Positions 6,624 to 9,450 of a stretch of 9,450 nucleotides of DNA are shown here, piece by piece. Each line of letters begins with the position of its first letter. The stretch's first letter is position 1. This DNA comes from Chitinophagaceae bacterium. Lineage in GTDB: Bacteria; Bacteroidota; Bacteroidia; Chitinophagales; Chitinophagaceae. A program made the translations under genes and the position numbers. The stretch lies in assembly GCA_025963615.1 (NCBI GenBank), contig JAOQAL010000672.1, positions 1 to 9,450 on the forward strand. Reading direction: 5' to 3'. The notes under the pieces are model-generated. The model saw only the letters and a program-made list of their open reading frames with translations, did not search any database and had not been told where the DNA came from.

Positions 6624-8303
6624 ATGCTGCAAAAACTTTCAATTCAGAACTATGCGATCATTGATGAACTCGAAATTGATTTTTCGGTTCATCTGAATGT
6701 TATTACCGGCGAAACGGGAGCCGGAAAATCTATCATCGTTGGCGCGTTAGGCTTAATCCTGGGAGAGAGAGCCGATTCATCTGTCCTGGTCAATAAAGAA
6801 AAGAAATGTGTTGTAGAAGGAATGTTTGATGCTAATGGGAAAAAGGAAATAAAGTCTTTCTTAAAGAATAATGATTTTGATGTTCATGATGAGTTGATCA
6901 TTCGCAGAGAAACCGGAACAAACGGAAAAAGCAGGGCATTTATCAATGATACGCCGGTCAATCTTTCACAACTAAACGAATTAAGTTCATTGTTGGTTGA
7001 CCTGCACCAGCAGTTTGATACGTTGTCACTGGGTGAAAGTGGCTTCCAGCGGGAAGTGCTTGATGCGCTGGCAGGCCATGGTGATTCAGTGAGCAGCTAC
7101 CGCCAATTGTATCAGCAATGGCAAGCCACAAAAAAAGAATGTGATGCGTTGAAAAATGAAAAACTGCAGTTTGACAAAGAAGCGGATTATAACCGCTTTC
7201 AGTTTAATGAACTGGAGGAAGCTTCCTTCAAAGAAAATGAGCTGGAAGACTCCGATGCAGAATTGAAAATGCTGGGTCATGCAGAGGGTATTAAAGCCGC
7301 CTTGTCAAAAGTATATTATGAACTGCAGGAAAATGAAACTCCCATCGTCCAGCAGCTAAAATTATTACTCAACCAGGTCCAGGTTTTTTCATCCTATCAT
7401 CCCGGACTGCCACCCTGGTTGCTGCGTTTACAGGCAACTCAAATAGAGTTAAAAGACCTTGCTGATGAAATTGATGGTATCAACAGTCATATAAATTATG
7501 ATCCGGGAAAAATTGAGCAATTGAATGATCGGTTGTCATTGGGTTATAAATTGCTGAAAAAACATGCCGTAAAAACTACAAATGAATTATTGCAGGTAAA
7601 AGCATCGCTGGAAGAAAAATTGCAGGCGATTTTAAATATTGATAACCGCATACAGGAAAAAGAGAAAAAAATAGAAAAATTAATTTCCGGGTTAAAGCAA
7701 TCCGCACTTAAAATTTCTGAAGGAAGAAAAAGGCAGGTAAAACCTTTTGAAGAAAAAGTAAATAAATTATTAGCGCAGGTGGGTATGCCCAATGCCAAGT
7801 TAAAAGTTGATTTGAAAGCTGAAACGGATTTAAATTCTTACGGGCAGGATATGATTGAGTTTTTATTTGATGCTAACCTGCCTGCCGGCGAGGCTGGTAA
7901 AAGCGGACAGTTTCAACCCGTACGGAAAGTGGCCAGTGGCGGCGAATTGAGCCGGTTGATGCTTTGTATAAAATCACTGGTAGCCCAATCGATAGATTTG
8001 CCCACTTTGATATTTGATGAAATTGATACCGGTATTTCCGGCGAAGCAGCCAGGCAGGTTGGAATTATTATGAAGGATCTGGCTGCCAAAAGACAGGTGA
8101 TCTGCATTACCCATCAGCCGCAGATTGCCGGTAAAGCCGATTCTCATTTCTTTGTTTACAAAGAAATTGTAAAGGACAAGGTGAAAACGAACATCCGCCA
8201 GCTTACTACCGATGAAAGAATAACGACCATAGCTAAAATGCTAAGTGGCGAAAAGCCGACTGCCGCGGCCATTGAAAATGCAAGGGAAATGGTTGGCAAT
8301 TAA
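6624..8303 (+). CDS. recN: DNA repair protein RecN
   Basis: A 559-aa SMC-like ATPase that acts early in recombinational repair of DNA double-strand breaks. Order of parts: an N-terminal ATPase half with Walker A GETGAGKS (29-36) and the LVDLHQQFD block (124-132); a coiled-coil arm (about 155-385) with a central break near PPWLL (263-267); then the C-terminal half with ABC signature ASGGELSR (437-444), Walker B TLIFDEID (461-468) with Asp465 and Glu466, and the His-switch CITHQPQIAG (494-503). Length is normal for the family. Residues 419-425 (LPAGEAG), just before the signature, look like an in-frame insertion; without them the sequence reads FDANKSGQFQPVRKVASGG, close to the usual RecN form. 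All ATPase residues are intact, so the protein is probably active. The start ATG leads straight into the standard MLQKLSIQNYAIID. A 71-aa membrane protein follows after 32 nt. Confidence 0.97.
   Translation: MLQKLSIQNYAIIDELEIDFSVHLNVITGETGAGKSIIVGALGLILGERADSSVLVNKEKKCVVEGMFDANGKKEIKSFLKNNDFDVHDELIIRRETGTNGKSRAFINDTPVNLSQLNELSSLLVDLHQQFDTLSLGESGFQREVLDALAGHGDSVSSYRQLYQQWQATKKECDALKNEKLQFDKEADYNRFQFNELEEASFKENELEDSDAELKMLGHAEGIKAALSKVYYELQENETPIVQQLKLLLNQVQVFSSYHPGLPPWLLRLQATQIELKDLADEIDGINSHINYDPGKIEQLNDRLSLGYKLLKKHAVKTTNELLQVKASLEEKLQAILNIDNRIQEKEKKIEKLISGLKQSALKISEGRKRQVKPFEEKVNKLLAQVGMPNAKLKVDLKAETDLNSYGQDMIEFLFDANLPAGEAGKSGQFQPVRKVASGGELSRLMLCIKSLVAQSIDLPTLIFDEIDTGISGEAARQVGIIMKDLAAKRQVICITHQPQIAGKADSHFFVYKEIVKDKVKTNIRQLTTDERITTIAKMLSGEKPTAAAIENAREMVGN
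7877..7898. repeat. Degenerate GC-rich palindrome inserted in recN
   Basis: The left arm CCTGCCTGCC (7877-7886) is followed by GGCGAGGCTGG (7887-7897). The perfect partner would be GGCAGGCAGG, so the right arm has one extra G (7890) and T for A (7895). The central GCCGGC (7884-7889) is intact. Seven codons, LPAGEAG (7878-7898), exceed the length between the GIEF-like strand and the ABC signature that I recall for E. coli RecN. A perfect copy read in this frame would begin LPAGRQ, a motif I recall recurring in Bacteroidota proteins. Confidence 0.6.
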
Positions 8304-8335
8304 ATGAAATTCTATAAACGTATAAAATTTATGGA

Positions 8336-8551
8336 ATGGCGTATAAGCTGTTGATTTTTTTTGCCTTTCTTGTTTTTATGTTGATTGCCGGTTATTATGT
8401 GTTCCGTTATCTGAATGAAAAAATAAAAGAAAGCAACAGTTGGTGGGGAATCCTGTTTTATTGCTTTCTTTTGTTTGCCGGCCTGGGAGTTTTATTAGCC
8501 GGTGGCTTATGGGTGCTGGTGAAAGTTTATAGTTTCCTGGTTGCATCTTAG
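8336..8551 (+). CDS. Small two-helix membrane protein, unknown function
   Basis: A 71-aa protein not recognised as any named family. Two hydrophobic segments, about 4-23 (KLLIFFAFLVFMLIAGYYVF) and 37-69, flank a short charged linker, RYLNEKIKESNSWWG (24-38), with a paired tryptophan (W36, W37) at the start of helix 2. Helix 2 has small-residue spacing (GLGVLLAGG, 49-57) suited to helix packing. There is no cysteine lipobox or cleavage site, and no conserved polar residues that would suggest catalysis. The ATG at 8336 is chosen; another ATG at 8331 is in a different frame. It lies 32 nt after recN and 46 nt before fabI on the same strand, so it is likely co-transcribed with recN. Coding status is supported by the clean bitopic hydrophobicity and the tight spacing. 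Confidence 0.7.
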   Translation: MAYKLLIFFAFLVFMLIAGYYVFRYLNEKIKESNSWWGILFYCFLLFAGLGVLLAGGLWVLVKVYSFLVAS

Positions 8552-8573
8552 TAATCATTTATTACTATTTTTA
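8541..8573 (+). promoter_or_regulatory. Candidate promoter for fabI
   Basis: TTG (8541-8543), 22 nt, then TATTTTTA (8566-8573) resembles the Bacteroidota -33/-7 pair, with a slightly long spacer and A for the final G. It overlaps the end of the small membrane protein gene and would give a leader of about 20 nt, A/T-rich and without a Shine-Dalgarno site. Confidence 0.3.
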
Positions 8574-8597
8574 CCCGCATTTTCAAAATCAATTCTT

Positions 8598-9437
8598 ATG
8601 GCATATAACCTGTTGAAGGGAAAAAAAGGAATCATTTTTGGCGCTTTGGATGAAAAATCAATTGCATGGAAGACAGCATTGAAATGTTATGAAGAAGGTG
8701 CGCAGCTTGTATTAACTAATGCCCCCGTCGCGCTCAGGATGGGTGAAATCAACAAGCTGGCAAAAGAATGCGGCGATGCACCCGTTATTGGCGCAGATGT
8801 AACGAATATGGATGACCTGAAAATCCTGTTTGAAAAATCGATGGTGCATTTTGGGGGTAAAATAGATTTTATACTTCATTCGATCGGTATGAGTATCAAT
8901 GTGCGGAAAGGGAAAAACTATACCGAATTAAATTATGAATGGAACCAGAAAACGCTCGATATTTCGGCTACGAGCCTGCACCGGATATTGCGTACGGCCT
9001 GGGACCTTGACGCTATTAATGAGTGGGGCAGTGTCGTGGCGCTTACTTATATCGCATCACAACGGGTATTTCCTGACTACAGCGAAATGGCTGATGCCAA
9101 ATCATTATTGGAAAGTATAACAAGGACATTTGGTTATTATTATGGGGAAAAGAAAAAAGTCAGGGTCAATACTATTTCTCAATCTCCAACAAAAACTACC
9201 GCCGGCAGTGGTGTAAAAGGCTTTGATGGATTTATCGGCTATGCGGAAAAAATGAGTCCTTTGGGTAATGCTTCCGCGGAAGATTGCGCTGGTTATATAG
9301 CTGTTATGTTCAGCGATATGACCCGTATGGTTACGATGCAGAATTTATTTCATGATGGGGGATTCAGCTTTACAGGAGTTAGCGCGGCCGTCATTGAAGC
9401 AATGGAAAATACCGCCGGGGACTCCGTTAGCGGGTAA
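8598..9437 (+). CDS. fabI: Enoyl-ACP reductase FabI, Bacteroidota subtype
   Basis: A 279-aa NAD(P)H-dependent enoyl-acyl-carrier-protein reductase. It reduces the trans-2 double bond in the last step of each type II fatty-acid elongation cycle, in the cytoplasm as a tetramer. The short-chain dehydrogenase fold shows GALDEKSIAW (15-24) for cofactor binding, ADVTN (66-70), HSIG (94-97), and the FabI catalytic set Tyr151, Tyr161 and Lys168 (Y-x6-K). The C terminus has SDMTRMVTMQNLFHDGGFS (239-257), where E. coli has a VDGGFS ending. NTISQSPTKTTAGSG (191-205) replaces the E. coli NAISAGPIRTLAASG stretch, which marks the Bacteroidota subtype. The ATG at 8598 is preferred over a TTG at 8541: the extra 19 residues overlap the upstream gene and are not FabI-like, while MAYNLLKGKKGIIFGA is the usual N terminus. 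It is complete and ends 13 nt before the window edge. Confidence 0.96.
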   Translation: MAYNLLKGKKGIIFGALDEKSIAWKTALKCYEEGAQLVLTNAPVALRMGEINKLAKECGDAPVIGADVTNMDDLKILFEKSMVHFGGKIDFILHSIGMSINVRKGKNYTELNYEWNQKTLDISATSLHRILRTAWDLDAINEWGSVVALTYIASQRVFPDYSEMADAKSLLESITRTFGYYYGEKKKVRVNTISQSPTKTTAGSGVKGFDGFIGYAEKMSPLGNASAEDCAGYIAVMFSDMTRMVTMQNLFHDGGFSFTGVSAAVIEAMENTAGDSVSG

Positions 9438-9450
9438 GAAATAAAAAGAC

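Noticed and set aside
5875..8060. GCCAGGCAGGTT occurs at 5875-5886 and 8049-8060
   Set aside because: Both copies encode the residues ARQV in normal-looking protein segments, with no palindrome or length change. Probably coincidence.
8541..8597. TTG start that would add 19 residues to FabI
   Set aside because: The extension overlaps the upstream gene and is not FabI-like. The ATG at 8598 starts the standard N terminus.

Overview
The window looks like chromosomal housekeeping DNA from a Bacteroidota bacterium, most likely of the Chitinophagaceae or a close relative. The evidence is the FabI, which has the motifs I associate with the Bacteroidota subtype (HSIGMS and NTISQSPT); a lipoprotein with a lipocalin-like pattern common in this phylum; A/T-rich leaders without clear Shine-Dalgarno sites; and promoter-like elements of the Bacteroidota type (TTG, about 19-22 nt, TAnnTTTG). 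Organism assignment is inference from protein features, not from a database search.

Left part (1-3471): an M32 metallocarboxypeptidase gene and, 16 nt behind it, a small lipoprotein gene read leftward. A 191-nt divergent region with a perfect 8-bp dyad separates them from a rightward GNAT acetyltransferase with a GTG start. The acetyltransferase gene converges on a leftward gene for a membrane-anchored DinB-like four-helix protein, with a hairpin terminator between the two.

Middle (3472-4603): a leftward YitT-family membrane protein, divergent from the next block. The 154-nt gap has a 12-bp perfect palindrome, and a TATCTTTR box lies 4-5 nt before each start codon.

Right part (4604-9450): five rightward genes. 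A NIF3-family dinuclear-metal protein and a coiled-coil/zinc-ribbon protein lie 23 nt apart and end at a strong intrinsic terminator. Then come recN (DNA double-strand-break repair), a 71-aa two-helix membrane protein and fabI (last step of fatty-acid elongation), probably co-transcribed in part, with extra promoter-like elements before recN and fabI. No mobile element, RNA gene, CRISPR array or defence system was seen.

The most striking item is not a gene. RecN carries a seven-residue in-frame insertion just before its ABC signature, encoded by a degenerate 21-bp GC-rich palindrome. The YitT gene has a similar 21-bp GC-rich dyad in frame near its N terminus. Together they suggest a dispersed palindromic repeat able to lie inside coding sequences. 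I found no convincing new multi-gene system.
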